Notes: a model not told the origin generated them from the letters alone. A DNA stretch of 64,000 nucleotides from Bettongia penicillata ogilbyi (GCA_023548195.1 JAJHZJ010000121.1:5304180-5368179); one strand, 5' to 3'. Shown: positions 34,959 to 47,238, counted from the first letter of the stretch. Numbers and translations: made by a program.

Positions 34959-36505
34959 GAATTTTTTTCCCCCACTATGTGACTTTGCTGAATTTTCTCT
35001 AATTATAAATGATTAAGAGTTGAGCATTATATTAAAATACAAAAAATCTTCACACTTTAAATTGTGTAAGACACTGATGAAAAGACAAGTTTAATTTTCT
35101 CATAAGTCAGTTTGACTTCTCTATATCTTTAACACTTAAACAATTTTTACGTATTACCTGAAATTTAAGTAAATCTCAGTTTTTTTTGAGGAAAAAAGTC
35201 CTTCCTATCTCAATAATTTTTGTTTGCTTTGGGTACTCTTTCTTTGCCGTGGGGAGAAATACCTTCTCCTCTGCACTTGTGTCTGGAAAAGATGTTAACC
35301 AAATGCCTTTTTATTCCACAGCTCTGGCTTAGCTGAGTTCTTTTTCTTGGAAATGTAAACTTCTTTTTATTGCTGCCTAGGAATATTGAGCCTTCCTGAA
35401 AGCTTTGGTGTACCTTTTTTGTTTGAAAAAGAACTTGGAAGGCACTTTCTGGTAACAGACTGTCCATTTGGATTTTGATTAATGTTGAGAATATTTCGCC
35501 TTCTTATTTTATCCCAGGTCATCACAACTCTTGATTTACTGGACCTGGACTGAACATCTTGATTTTCATGTTAAATGTTTCCTTTTTTTATTCACAATTG
35601 ATATTTTCTTATCCTACTTGGTAATATATTTTCTAAATGCCTTTAGTCTATCACATTTTGAATACAACATGATTTGAATACAGTATAATGTACAGTACAA
35701 TTCCATTTAACAATCCAATCCCATGCATCTTTATTATGTTTTCAGAGAATCATGTGAGATACTAGAGAAGAGATATAAAGAGATGGCCCCAGTCTTACCT
35801 GAGCTTACTACATAATAGGAGAAAAAGAATGCATACAAATAGTTATGATAAAAAATAAAATAGAATGTGGTGCTTATTACATTGCATTATATACATTGTA
35901 AGCAATTATATTATTAGATTACATATTATGTATGTGCATGTATGGATGAGGTAAATGAATATTAAATGATAATATTAATAAATATTTCCCTCTTGCCTTA
36001 AAAGCTATCTCCTGAAAAGATTAGTCAGCCTCTGAGCCGCATAGCTGAGTGATGAGATTTACTCCTAGCCCTCAAGGCATATGCCTGAGAGTTGAGTGAT
36101 ACCTCACACAACTGGGAAACCTAATTTCTGTTTAGAGTTTAAGACAACTCAGCTCATGAAGGAAGAAACTGGCTATAAAGGTCCCGATGGAGATGGCTTC
36201 TCCTGCTTAGTTGCCTTGAGGCCACTGAGACTCATGATTAAGCCAAGTTCGCAGAAGGAGGAGCTGAAGACTTTTAGCCCACCTCCTCATTAAATGTGTG
36301 CCATCCAGGGTTGAGTTTCACTTGTCAGGGGCATTCCCTTTCAGAAGGGGCTTAAGGTATTTCAGACTCTCCCTTGGTGGTCTTGATTATTGAAAGAAAT
36401 CACTGACCATCAATTTATTGTTTGACAGGTAGCCTAATTAATAATTTGATTATCCATTACCTAGAGATTATGTCTCAGGTTTTTCTTTTCATTTGTCTCA
36501 TGTAT
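34959..36505. other. No gene; possible old repeat scrap near 35740
   Basis: CCCCAGTCTTACCTGAGCTTA at about 35795 resembles an old SINE tail. The GC-richer stretch 36020-36300 has a short open frame with no recognisable domain. Confidence 0.4.
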
Positions 36506-36625
36506 AAACACGCAATAGTATGTATATATGTGGGTATATATGTAATATATGTATATTAATATATATGCATATGTGTGTATGTGTATATATACATATATAC
36601 ACATACATATACATATATATAATTT
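36506..36625. repeat. TATG/TATA low-complexity DNA
   Basis: Alternating purine-pyrimidine tract of TATA, TGTA and CATA units. Confidence 0.9.
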
Positions 36626-36629
36626 GATT

Positions 36630-36800
36630 CTTACAACCACCTTACTAATTAAGTACTAATACTAACTCTATGTTAGAGAGAACAAACTGAGACTGAATGT
36701 GTTTTAGTTACTTTCTCTATGTCACACAGTAAGTTTCTGGGGGAGATTTAACAAATTTTGCTCATTCTGTCTCCTATGCCAGAGTATGCCTCTGCATACC
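36630..36800 (-). repeat. MIR SINE, antisense
   Basis: TTACAACCACCTTACTAATT, GAACAAACTGAGACTGAATG and TATGTCACACAGTAAGTTTC follow MIR reversed. Confidence 0.75.
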
Positions 36801-37619
36801 AAGAGTTATACGAAGCTTGGACAGAAAAAATAAAAGGTCAACTTTTGACCTGGATATCAGGCAAGTTATCATGGAACAAAAGACAACTCAGGTTAATCTT
36901 AAATGATGGGTAGAAATTCAATGTGTGGAAATAGGTTGGGGTAGGGAGGTTGAGAAAAGCATTCCCTAAATAAGGAATGGTATCAGTAAAGGTTTGGATG
37001 TAAAAAATAACAACACAGAAGGATATGAGTAATTAAAGGTATCTATGACACAGATTATTATATGAAGGAATATAATATGAAATGAGACTGGAATAGGAAG
37101 GGAATGCCAGACTGTGAAAGGTAAGGAGTGTTCAGGCTAATGAATTTAGAATTTATTTTGTGGGAAGGGGGTAGATGGCCACGCAAGTATAGGAATGACA
37201 TGATTGAATATGAGAATAATTTGATAGTGATGTGGAAAGGCAGGTTGCAGTAGGGCAAGATGGCAAGCAGGAATTTCAGTTATGAGGATATTACATTAGT
37301 GTTCATGGGAGTTAAGGAGAGCCTGGCCTAGAGTGATAGCAGTGGAAAAGTAAGTTTCTTTCCTTTAATTGAATATTCAGATGTGCCCCAAAGTAGAAGG
37401 AGTTGTTATGAGAGCCTGTTTCACTTTTGGTTTTAAAGCAGAGAATAAGATAATTGGGGACTTGTACAGGCTGACCTTATATAAGCATATTTCAGCATAT
37501 ATTCAAGCATTTAAAATAATTTCCCAGGAACAGGTCTAAGGTACAGAGTTCTATGGCATGCCAGTAGAGACTTCACTCTTGGTTGACATTGATCCACTTG
37601 TCAATAGTTTTTGTTGCTC
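36801..37619. other. Probable old interspersed repeat, family unresolved
   Basis: 36950-37320 reads like a diverged mammalian dispersed repeat, with phrases such as GGGAATGCCAGACTGTGAAAG and GGAATGACATGATTG. I cannot name the family. No coding sequence. Confidence 0.35.
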
Positions 37620-38138
37620 CTCCTTCCTTCTTAAAGGGGACCAATGACACATGAGGGTGATGTCTTGACTTGGGTACAGTTATGTTCATCCTTTGATTTC
37701 AATCACAGAAATGATGACATGATTTGCACTTAACTTTGTTTTAAGTGAGGGTGGGCTGGGCAAGGTCACCAGCCTCACTTTCTCCTCCTGAATCATCTGG
37801 ATCCAGTAACCAGATATTCATCAGGATGACTGGAGATACCCCAGGTTGCAATGGGAAAGTTTGGCCTTTTTTGGGTAAGGTCTTTTCAGATACTCACTTA
37901 GAGAGAGGCAGCGCCCATTCAGTGAATAGACTTCTTAGTCAGGGAATGGCCCCCATTAATGAGAAAAAGGAAAAATAACTAAATCAAGCTGGAAGAGAAA
38001 GGGAAACAGTTACTGTTGATAATCACTCTAAGCCAAGAGGGTCCAGAGAACAGTCATTAAGTAGAGTTTGGGAGGGACCTATTATTGTACAATCTATGGG
38101 CTTCAGAGTGCACTTATTGTAAGGTTTTGGAAAAGACA
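37620..38138 (-). repeat. Long SINE-bodied repeat, copy A (left part)
   Basis: Contains the complement of the SINE body (GATGACATGATTTGCACTTA, CTCACTTTCTCCTCCTGAAT, CATCAGGATGACTGGAGATA). It then carries an extension not present in the short SINE: a TTCACTCTAAGCC-like block at about 38020 and a GGGAGGGACCTATTATTG block at 38070. The same extension follows the SINE body in the copies at 38470 and 41835. Confidence 0.65.
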
Positions 38139-38309
<171 letters not shown>

Positions 38310-38468
38310 CACCTAGTCAGTAATACTCAAGTTAACTGGGCAAACTCTGATCATCTACATTTACCTTCCTTTGGAGAGGAGAACAAAGGGGGGAGGGAGA
38401 CAGAAGGGAGAGGATGAGCTGGGTTACCCAGGTAGCTGGGTCCCTGCTCAGGCAGCTCAGTCTCCTCA
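38310..38468 (-). repeat. Long SINE-bodied repeat, copy A (right part)
   Basis: ACATTTACCTTCCTTTGGAG, then GGTAGCTGGGTCCCTGCTCA and GTCTCCTCACAGG. The matching end in copy C is at 42240-42362 (AATTAACCTTCCTTTGGCAA, CAGTTGGGTCTCC). It runs straight into copy B. Confidence 0.65.
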
Positions 38469-39070
38469 CAGGTTTTGTTCATCCTTCATTTTCTAAGAAG
38501 ACTATGACATCAGAGAAACGATGACATGACTTTCACTTGCCTTTGTTTTGAATGGAGGGCTGTACAAAGTCACTAGCCTCACTTTCTCCTCCTGAGCCAT
38601 CTGTATCCAATGACCAGATATTCCTCAGGATGACTTGGGTACAAATTGGAATTAAATGAGGCAGAGCTGTGTACAGTCATCAACCTCACTCTCAGTCACT
38701 AAAGTCTGGTAGCAAGACAAAAATTATGATCATTGGCAATATTCCAGGACACAGTGAGTGACCTTGGCCTTTCAAATTAAGGTCATTCCCAGGCTCCAGT
38801 ATGTCTAAGGTCAAGTCTGTTGAATGACTAACTGCTAGGTAAGAACTGAGACAAAGGAAGAATTAACTTACCATCATAAAAATATCAGTATGAGAGAGAA
38901 AGACCATCAAAGTTTCTGTTCTGGCTGTAACAGAAAACAATGGCTATTTACAGTCATTCTAAGCCATTAAAACTTGCCACAGAGGCTTGGGTTTGGGGGG
39001 TATTATTGACCTTTCAGTGAAAGCCAGAGTAGTTTGGGGTTAAAGGCATAGTCAAGTAGCTCTGTTTGAA
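38469..39070 (-). repeat. Long SINE-bodied repeat, copy B
   Basis: SINE-body block (GTTCATCCTTCATTTTCTAAG, CTCCTCCTGAGCCATCTGTA), then CACTAAAGTCTGGTAGCAAG, a CATTCTAAGCCATTAAAAC block at 38957, and GTATTATTGACCTTTCAGTG. Head-to-tail with copy A. Confidence 0.65.
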
Positions 39071-40139
39071 GCACAGTGGACTGGTCCGGAGAGTCACTGG
39101 ACTCCTTTAAAACTATATTTTTCAAAGTCTCTTTTTCCAGAGTTATATTTCAAGAAATCATAAATAAGCACAGGGCAAAAAGTAAATTTTCCTAGATTTT
39201 AGATAAAAATTCCAGCCCCTAAGCCTCCAAATATCTTACATAATGTATGCAACCAAAATTTATATTCATATGGACAGTGGAGAGAAGGAGCATATTGACA
39301 AGGGATTGAAGTTGTGTGTGGCTACAAGGGAGGCAGACCAGACACCTCTAGTCTCATCTTCCCTCATCTTTCTCCAAATTCCTTCCATGTCATTTTCTCC
39401 AGAACCAGTTCTGGGTATCTGCAAACCCTCAGTTCTTCTAAGGTGGCATAATCCAAGGAGAAGTCACCATTCTCCTGGCTTGTGTTCTGGTGTGTGGACT
39501 AACACAAGAACTCTTCCACCCTAGAACCATGAACAGGGCCCATGCACCCACCTATGAACTGTGGATAATAATTGCACTCATCTCCCAAGACTGTCTGACT
39601 TGGCAGTGGCCTGCCAATTTAATCAGCTGCACCTAGTAGAATTTTGTTTGAAGACTGTCCAGGGCCACCATTCCCGTATCTTTGCCCATACCTTACCTCA
39701 AATGATGCTCTGAACCTCTAACCAAGCTCATTTGCTTTTCCCCACTTAAGCTGAATGTTATGTACCCCACAAAATCTTTGTCAACCTGGTAATGTAGTGA
39801 CTGGGTAGGATGGGATGGTTTGAAATCAGGAAAAGTGTGGTCTGAGTTGGACTTTGAAAGAAGTGAATCCAATAGCCAGATGGAAGAGAAAAAATCTCTT
39901 ATGAAACCAGAGCTTTGCAAATGTGCTGAAGTTTTTCAAAGTGAGTCTCTTCTGCTTTAGAATTTCATATTTCCAATTTCATCTACCATGGTCTCACTCT
40001 GATGCTTCTTCATGGCATGAACATGACCCCTACCTTCTTAAAGTCTATGAGGACAGAGCCATCTCTAGTAGAAGCTGCTGAGCTGAGAAGGCTTCACGTA
40101 CATGCGCACATGTCTTGTATGTCTTGGCCCTGGAGAAAT
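39071..40139. other. No recognisable feature
   Basis: A 93-codon + strand open frame (39243-39524) has no domain I recognise. No repeat family named. Confidence 0.45.
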
Positions 40140-40312
40140 AGATTGTTCAGTAATTTCTGTCATGTCTGACTTTGTTGACCCCATTTGGGGTTTTCTTGGC
40201 AAAAATAATGGAGTAGTTTATCATTTCCTTCTCCAGCTCATTTTACAGAGAAGGAACCTGAGGGACACAGGATTAAGTGACTGGGGCCAGATTTGAACTC
40301 AGAAAGTTAAAC
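40140..40312 (-). repeat. Marsupial SINE (MIR-like), antisense
   Basis: CATGTCTGACTTTGTTGACC, CCCATTTGGGGTTTTCTTGG, CATTTCCTTCTCCAGCTCAT and CCAGATTTGAACTCAGAAAG. Reverse of the element at 19018. Confidence 0.88.
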
Positions 40313-41834
40313 CCAGCTAATTAAAGTTTATCAATCATGTTCAACACAAAGAACTGTAAAATAGAAAACTTGAATCATTTTTATTTATAATGAATGTTAT
40401 TAGTGGGGCAAATAGGTGAGCCACCCTCTGATTTACAGGATCCTAGACAACACATGCTGAAGCTAGGTACTAAAGAGGCATGGTACAGGGAATACTGAAT
40501 AACCCTTAGGTCTCCACAACATGGCTAGAGAGTTGTGTGAATCATCTCAAAGTGTGAAGCCTCACAATACTGAGCCAGAATACTTGTGATCCCAAACATC
40601 CAAGTGCATATTCAGGGTTTATTGTATGCCTCCATTACATATTTATGGGTGTGCTGGAACCAGCTTGAATCAGTTCATGAGAATGAATTTTGCATGAGTA
40701 TTTACATCTTAGAAATCAGCAAACCCTACAAATCAAAGTATGTTTCTTATTGTCTGACTTAAGAAAAGTAAAGGAGAAAATATTCATAATGCATTTTAGA
40801 CTTAAAAGTGTATCATGCATACACTTTTTTTCCTGAAGAGCTGGCTGTTAAACATTTATCAGCGCACCATTAGCTGTAATGTTTGCCTTTCAAGGCATCC
40901 CATCTGGCCCTCTTAGTTCCCTTCGTAAGTCTATGTCCATTCATACATACAGCTATGCAAGAGTTGGGAATAACTTCTGATGTTCTTTCTGTTTGCAGTA
41001 GAGCTAACTGGAGGGAAAAAAAGATGATTGTTAAGGAAAGTGAATAGAAAGAGCAACAAATTTCACCTCAGAAGTCAGATAACAGCTACGATTTAAAAGC
41101 TAGAATGAGCCTAATTACTATGCAGGGGAAAGAACGATCTCCTTCTGTGCGCACTATGGACACATAGCTAGAACCTGGAAGCTTGGCATGAGTGAAACCT
41201 TTTGTTCCATATCTCAGGTCAGAATTCTGGTGCCTGAGGCAAAGTGAATTAGGTGGAGGGAGAAGGCAATGGCCACTCTTGAAGAGAGTTGAAGTATATT
41301 AGAACCAGGGCTAATATTAATTGGAAATGTTGAGGAAGTAGAGGGCCAGGGTATTTAAATGAATCAGAAGTTGGTTGAGCAGAAAACTGTGAATTCTGTT
41401 ATGAATTGGGAAGCATGACCTGGGCTAGGGAGAAGGGTTGGCTCATCCCTCTTCACATCCCAATTCCAAGGAGGCAAAGCCCTAGTTGTGTCCTTGTTAG
41501 TTTTGGCTCCTTGGATCTTGGTTTATTCTGAGGGGCAGGAATTCCAAGGAATTATGTTTCATATTTATCCTCTACCTCTTCCTTAGGATAGTGCTGTGTA
41601 TGTATTAGATAATCAATACTATTTATTTTTGAGATCTCATCTTTTACTTCAAACAATTCACCTTCCTATCAATGAATGAAAATAAAAAAGTCATTTACTT
41701 AATGTGCTGTGCTAGAGATATGCTTAGGAAAGGATACAGTCCTGACTTCAAGGAACTTATATTCTAATGAAGGAATATGATACATATAGCAGAATGATGG
41801 CAAGGAAAGGGTGTTTTGGTCTGGGGAGTCACAA
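40313..41834. other. No recognisable feature
   Basis: No gene or family identified. A short TTCAAGGAACTTATATTCTAATG near 41750 resembles an old SINE tail. Confidence 0.45.
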
Positions 41835-42360
41835 GGGCTGGGACACAACTGTGCTTGTTGCTTGTCCTTTGTTCTCTAAGAGGAAAATGTTGCCATGACC
41901 TGCAAGTGGATTGGAATACAGTGGAGGGCTGTGCAAAATCACCAGCCTCACTTTCTCCTTCAGAGTTATCTGGGTCTATTGGCCAAATGTAGAGCAGAAC
42001 AATTGGAGATGGCCCAGGATGTAGTGAGAAACCTGGGAAGGGGATACCCTTAGGGTTATTTCTGGCCAAAAGAGAAACAATTACTATTTATGTACACTTG
42101 GAGCCACCAGGACCCCTCAAAATAACCATTAAATGGTGCTTGGGCAGGAACCTACTGTTGGCCAGTCAGTGAAAGCTAGAGTGAATTGGGTTTCAGACAA
42201 CTCCAAGATATCAAGATAAGCTTCAGCCATCAAAATTAACCTTCCTTTGGCAAGTTACCCTTACCTTCGAGGAAGGGTGTGACACCCCAAGGAGAGGAGA
42301 GGAGTAGCCCAACTGAAACTATCCAGTTGGGTCTCCATTGTACTGCTTGGACTACCTGCA
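41835..42360 (-). repeat. Long SINE-bodied repeat, copy C
   Basis: SINE-body block (CTTGTCCTTTGTTCTCTAAG, GGAGGGCTGTGCAAAATCAC, TTGGAGATGGCCCAGGATGT), then the extension (GGAGCCACCAGGACCCCTCA; GCAGGAACCTACTGTTGGCC; AATTAACCTTCCTTTGGCAA) and end block at 42320. It runs straight into copy D. Confidence 0.65.
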
Positions 42361-42600
42361 GGTTGTGATTTGTCCTTCTTTCTCCAAGAGGACCATAACA
42401 TCAAGAAGAAGAGGCTATAACTTGCAAGCAAATAGTGAGGGAGGGCTATGCATAGTCACCAAACTCATTTTCTCCTCCAGAGTCATCTAGATCCAGTGAG
42501 GAGATATAGATCAGAATGACCAGAGATGGCCCAGGATGCAGTGGGAGACCTTGGCCTGTTTAAGCTCATAGAGAAGTCAATTGACATGTCTTTTCCAGAA
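42361..42600 (-). repeat. Long SINE-bodied repeat, copy D (partial)
   Basis: GTGATTTGTCCTTCTTTCTCC, GAGGGAGGGCTATGCATAGT, CAGAGATGGCCCAGGATGCA and GGGAGACCTTGGCCTGTTTA; then the similarity fades. Confidence 0.65.
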
Positions 42601-42764
42601 GCAAACAAACAAAACCAGTTAAGCAAATCCAACCAACATAGACACCAGATCTAGCAACAAACGCAATGCTATGCACCCAGAGTTCTATATCTCTCCAAGC
42701 ACAGAAGGGTGGTACCATCTTCTTCTCAGGGTGAGGACTGATCATTAAAAATGAGATTTTGACT

Positions 42765-43055
42765 CTGTTTTATTGTTAATATCTTTAACACATCATAATC
42801 TTCCCATGTTTCCCTACTTTCCTCACATTCCTCCTTTCTTATAAAGGTAATAATATTCATTTCCATTCATATATCACAATTTCTCCAGACATTCCCCAAT
42901 TAAAGAACATCCACTTTGTTTTCAAATTATTTTGGTACCACAAAATTGTTGCTGTTACTAATTTTGCGTAAATGGGATCTATGTTTTAGTCTTTGATCCC
43001 TTTGGGGATAGAGGCCCATCAGTGGCATTTCTAGGTCAAAGATTATGGACATTTT
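42765..43055 (-). repeat. Old L1 ORF2 3' fragment, antisense
   Basis: ATTCATATATCACAATTTCTC, CATTCCCCAATTAAAGAACAT, CCACAAAATTGTTGCTGTTAC and CTTTGATCCCTTTGGGGATAG follow the antisense L1 order. Confidence 0.7.
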
Positions 43056-43529
43056 AGGCACCTTAATATTGAGTTTGATCCCAGAGACCCAATGACATCT
43101 CAGACCTATACCAAAGTGAATTCAAAGCAATTGCTCATCACTACAACTTGCTTGAATTTCCCCAGGCTCTCTAGACTAGAAAAATGTGTTTCAGGGCAGG
43201 TCTGACACTGAGGGTCTATCCAGAGCACAATGTGTTCTATTGAAATAAGGTCATGACTTCCCTAGTTTGAACTCACTTGTCCAGTCCTTGCCAAAATGGC
43301 ATCTGGGAGTGAGGGAGAAGGTAGATCGTATTAGAATAATGCTTTATAGTTTTAAAGCTCTTTCACATATGTGTTCTCATTTAGTCCAACACAGATCAAA
43401 CACAAAGCTAACTAGTAGTCTGGGTTTCCTTAATTTTCAAAGGATAACAAAATATGAATCAAGTGTTCTATTATACAAGAATCATTTTTTTTGCTGCTAT
43501 TTTTCTTTGTAATAACCTAGATCATGTTT

Positions 43530-43890
43530 GAAGTGTTTGATTCAGTTCCAGGACCATCTTTTGAGAAGGTCATTGACAAGCTGGAAAGAGGTTGATTAGA
43601 ATGATGAGGGGACTCGAACTCACTTCATGATCATTGCTTTCAAATAGTCAAGTAATTCCACTTATTCTATGAAGCTCCTGAAGGCAGAACTAGGAGTACC
43701 TGAAACATTTCAGACAGGCCAATTTTGTATGAGGAAGGAAAGAATGTAGTTGTCAAACAACTGAATAGATGTTCCTCTCACATAGTGAATCTTCTGTCCT
43801 TGGTGGTATTTAAGCAGAGATTAGATTGTATATGTTGATTCGGAGAAGATTCACACTTATTGTAGAGGTTGAATTGCACTGCACTTAAAG
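43530..43890 (+). repeat. CR1/L3 LINE 3' end
   Basis: GGACCATCTTTTGAGAAGGTC, GACAAGCTGGAAAGAGG, AGAATGATGAGGGGACTCGA, AGGCAGAACTAGGAGTACCT and a GTGGTATTTAAGCAGAGATT stretch follow the known L3 3' order, without usable frames. Confidence 0.65.
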
Positions 43891-45299
43891 TTCTTTAGAG
43901 TGCTAAGAACGCATAATTCCATGTCTTTTGTGGGTTATTAATTTATCTTTGTTTACTTTTTATATGGCCTGTCTCCACATCCCTACCAGCCCCAAAGTCA
44001 AATAAGTTAGCCCTTGAAATGGTAGTAGCTGGTTACTGCTTTTAAATCTCCTACGAATCACAGATATATGAGTTCTCTCCAGAAAAGCAAAAGGCACCAG
44101 ACTGTCTGCTAATCACAGTACATTTTAAGTTATTCATGGTATTTTGACAGAGATCCTGAGGACAAGAGATATTCTACTGAATCACAGTGTCAGCTATATT
44201 ACAACTATTTTAACTTACTGGAAATGTTTCTTCTGTGAGTCACAGAAACAAAATGATCTGAGAATTTAAATGTTTTCTAACAGATAGATATTTATTTCAC
44301 AGCTGTACTTTTTATGGAATACCATAGTCTGTGAAAATACTAGAGATTAAAATGACTTTGGAAAGCTTTAATCCTCAGAAGGAGTTTCCAAGAAAAATAG
44401 GACCCCTGTTTCAACACAATGATTTGTTTTCCTTCATCAATAGTGTCCCCTCCCATCATATATCAAAATTATCAAGACACTTAATAAAAAATTGCAGTCA
44501 GATTGCAGTCAAATTGCAGACTAATTCTTCTGTTCCCATATTCTGAAAACCCACATACTTTATGGGCTCTTTAAAGTGGATATTGAACTGAATAACGATT
44601 AAAGTGGAATCTTACCTGCAAAGAGGCTAAAGCAAGGGGCCAGCTATATTCCTGAAGTGTGCATCTGCTATAACTGCCTAGGGGAGCATAAATGAGCCAG
44701 GAGTGTAGATAGAATTATAATATGTAGAAATTCCTTCATTTTACCCTGTTTCATCCCAGTTGTACCTCTGAGGGCAAAATTTTGGTATTCCAACCACCTG
44801 AAAAGTGAATTCCACAGAGAGAGGGGAAGAGAGGGTTTCTATGATTTGGCTGATCTACGTTTTTGACTGTCACACTCAGAGTTACTGTTCTGTGACATGC
44901 CAGTGGATGGGAAAATAGAAAATCTCAGACCACATTTCTGGAAAAAAAATCAAGGAAAGGAAGAATTATAATTTAAAATTGGGGAAACAAGACTGAGTTT
45001 TCTACAAGAAAGAAAAAAGACAATTTAAGGTCTCTCACTCATCGTCAAAATGACAGAGGGCATCTTCTGGAAACCAGGCTGTTCAATCTAATGTTTTCTG
45101 ATCATTGAGGTCTTCCCCCCAAAACCCCATCATGTCTCATAGATCGCCTAACATAATCATTCATATAAGCCAGTCCAAATATTCTCTGTTCAAATATTTA
45201 TGGTGCCTGTATTTGAAGAACTAGATAGTTTTCTCAAATCTGTGAACAGGACACTTTTTATGTCAAAATAAACCATCTGCTTGTACAACTGTTTCTAAT
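43891..45299. other. Upstream flank of ITGBL1, nothing recognised
   Basis: No exon or repeat family identified. Because it is the largest repeat-poor stretch just before the gene, it is the most likely place for distal regulatory sequence, but no specific site can be supported. Confidence 0.4.
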
Positions 45300-45587
45300 T
45301 ACTTCCCTGCCTAGACTGTAAACTTTAGGGTTTGGCACCAACATCCCGCCCAGAGGAGTACGGCTGCTGCCCAAATCCTTCCAGGCAGCTAATCAAAGGC
45401 ACTTGCAGCACGGAGAAGAGCTTTGAGTTCATTTTGGCCAGCTCTGGAATTTTCGAACCAAGGTGTCTGGCTTTCTATCTATTCTTCTGTCTGTCTGTTT
45501 GCCTGCCTGGCTGCTGGAGCCTTCTCCTGTGCTACCCCTACCTTGAAAAACGACAGACCTGCTCCTCACAACTTGGGATATTTCATC
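45300..45587 (+). promoter_or_regulatory. ITGBL1: Presumed ITGBL1 promoter and 5' UTR region
   Basis: Position immediately before the start codon is the only evidence. No TATA box at a convincing distance is visible, and the stretch is only moderately GC-rich (CATCCCGCCCAGAGG at 45342-45356). The frame upstream of the start codon stays open for 55 codons, so the start depends on homology. The transcription start cannot be placed. Confidence 0.35.
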
Positions 45588-45685
45588 ATGCACACACAGG
45601 GTCTCAGCAAATTCTTACTGCTGGCTTCATCCCTTTTCTTCACTGTATCCTCAGCTGTTTCCCAAGGTTTCTCACCATCCCTGAG
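45588..45685 (+). CDS. ITGBL1: ITGBL1 coding exon 1: start codon and signal peptide
   Basis: ITGBL1 encodes a secreted or matrix-associated protein made of integrin-type EGF repeats, related to the stalk of integrin beta chains but with no membrane anchor. This 98-base exon codes for residues 1-32 plus two bases. It has a short polar start (MHTQGLSKF), a hydrophobic core (LLLASSLFF) and a small-residue cleavage area (residues 21-24), then SQGFSPSLR. As I recall it, the human protein has FLLLASSLLF at exactly the same distance from its first Met and SFSPSLR at the same place, which fixes this ATG even though the frame is open further upstream. An A lies at -3. The donor is CTGAG|GTAAGT at 45686. 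The partial codon AG joins to the first base of exon 2 to give Arg33. Alternative starts upstream would lengthen the signal peptide and have no support. Confidence 0.92.
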
Positions 45686-46941
45686 GTAAGTTGGGTTTGT
45701 TATCCTAAAAGACATCCATGGTTGACAATTGCTTGATGTGGCAGGTCCCATCTGGACCTTATAAGTTATCCCAGTTATTTCAGTTCCTAAGTTGAAAGTA
45801 GGAAAAATAATTTTCAACTTATTCTCATTTCTCTAAATCCAGACTATGTGTTTCATAACTCCTACATTGCTTTTTTCTCTACAATTACCTGTGTATAAAT
45901 ATATGTTTTCCCTACATACAAGTATATAGAGGGAGAAATATGTATCCAGTAAAACTCTCATTACTACAAGACTCATTTTTAAATAGATTCAAATATGTCA
46001 TGTGGCAGGCTTAATAAAATAATTCTACATTCTAAAAGTCTGTAATGAAATTTCCCCTAATGATAATAATATGGAGATTTTCACAGTGAATATGCATTAC
46101 ATTGCAAAATGCTTCCATGAGATGTATTTCAAAATTGCAAAACTCTTGTTATTTATATTTTTAAGTGTATTTATACCATGTTTGTCTTAGCTGATTTTTA
46201 AAAATATATATAAAGGCCTATAGCTATTACTATCTTTGTCACTTTGGAACTGTTACTTTTGCACCATAAATAAAACTTATCTATAGTTTTTCATTAGTTT
46301 TCAAAGACGAATAGAGAAGCTTTCAGGGGAATTAGAAGAAAACAAACAATCAGTGTCACACACTGGATTAATTTATTCAAACTTAAACATGCGTGTATGA
46401 TTCAAAGACAAAAAAAAAAGTTCAGGGGCAAACCCATTTCTCTACTTTCAGCTACTGTCCTGGCCTTCATAGGCTATTGAAGGGGCTGCTAGGCAGATCC
46501 AGGGTACCTTAGCCCACTACGAAACCAGGCAAATCCGTGAGCTGCCAGGCCACTGGGCAGCCCTTCTGAGAAGCTACTGCGTCCTGGGGGAAAGTGGATG
46601 TGGCCCTTGGCGACCAGGCACTGCTGCTCTCCACATACTCCAAGGAAAATGATGGGCACTCTGGGGTGGCCTGAGCCTGCGCAATGTAAATTAGGGTAAC
46701 AGATGTAGCAAGAAAAATAATTAAAGCCTCTTCTGACTCTGTACAGGAAGAGCAGAATTTCAAGTCGCGTGACCTTTCAAAGATTTCCTTAAGTCCTCAC
46801 ATTAAGTGTATTTGTGTTGGAAAGCTGAAGCGGGGTGGGAGTGGAGGCCAGAAGACACGGGGAGATGGTGGAGAGAAAACAAAGATGCGAATAATTAATA
46901 TTTTTGCCCTAATAGACAGGTGGTGTTTTGGGTTCATGCAG
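45686..46941 (+). other. ITGBL1: ITGBL1 intron 1
   Basis: 1256 bases, GTAAGT donor and TTCATGCAG acceptor; phase 2. AT-rich, with no repeat family I can name. An imperfect TATATATA run lies at 46204. The stretch 46490-46680 is GC-richer and has a minus-strand open frame without recognisable domain. Confidence 0.85.
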
Positions 46942-47159
46942 GAGCGGGCCAGGTGCTACCTGTAGGTTGTCCCGGGCGGAAGCAGAACGCAGGTGCCGAG
47001 CACCTGGACAGCCACCCGGGAGCCAGCTGTGCCATGGCCGAGGCCGCTGTGACTGTGGAGTCTGCATCTGTCACGTGACAGAGCCGGGCATGTACCTGGG
47101 TCCTCTCTGCGAGTGTCATGAATGGGTGTGTGAAACCTACGATGGGGAGACCTGTGCAG
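46942..47159 (+). CDS. ITGBL1: ITGBL1 coding exon 2: first integrin-type EGF module
   Basis: The 218-base exon completes codon 33 and codes through residue 105 plus one base. Eleven cysteines fall at residues 40, 51, 63, 69, 71, 74, 76, 89, 91, 96 and 104. The core [15 protein letters not shown] (63-77) and [13 protein letters not shown] (89-101) are the integrin EGF pattern, with paired C-x-C steps that form the disulphide-locked rod. The sequence is nearly identical to the N-terminal module of mammalian ITGBL1. It ends GCAG|GTAAGG in phase 1, the boundary phase usual for EGF modules that are shuffled or repeated exon by exon; the next exon should begin by completing a Gly. The exon is far GC-richer than its surroundings. 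Reading on past the donor to a stop at 47192-47194 gives intron sequence, not a real C-terminus. Confidence 0.95.
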
Positions 47160-47238
47160 GTAAGGGACTGCAAGGGGGTATGCCGGGCTGCTGAACTTCC
47201 CTTCTCATTACACGTGCTTGGAGTATCAGAAGGAAAAC

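Noticed and set aside
39243..39524. 93-codon + strand frame
   Set aside because: No recognisable domain, and the surrounding DNA has no exon signals.
45332..45736. 134-codon + strand frame overlapping ITGBL1 exon 1
   Set aside because: Different frame from the signal-peptide frame and crosses the GTAAGT donor; a shadow of exon 1 and its 5' UTR.
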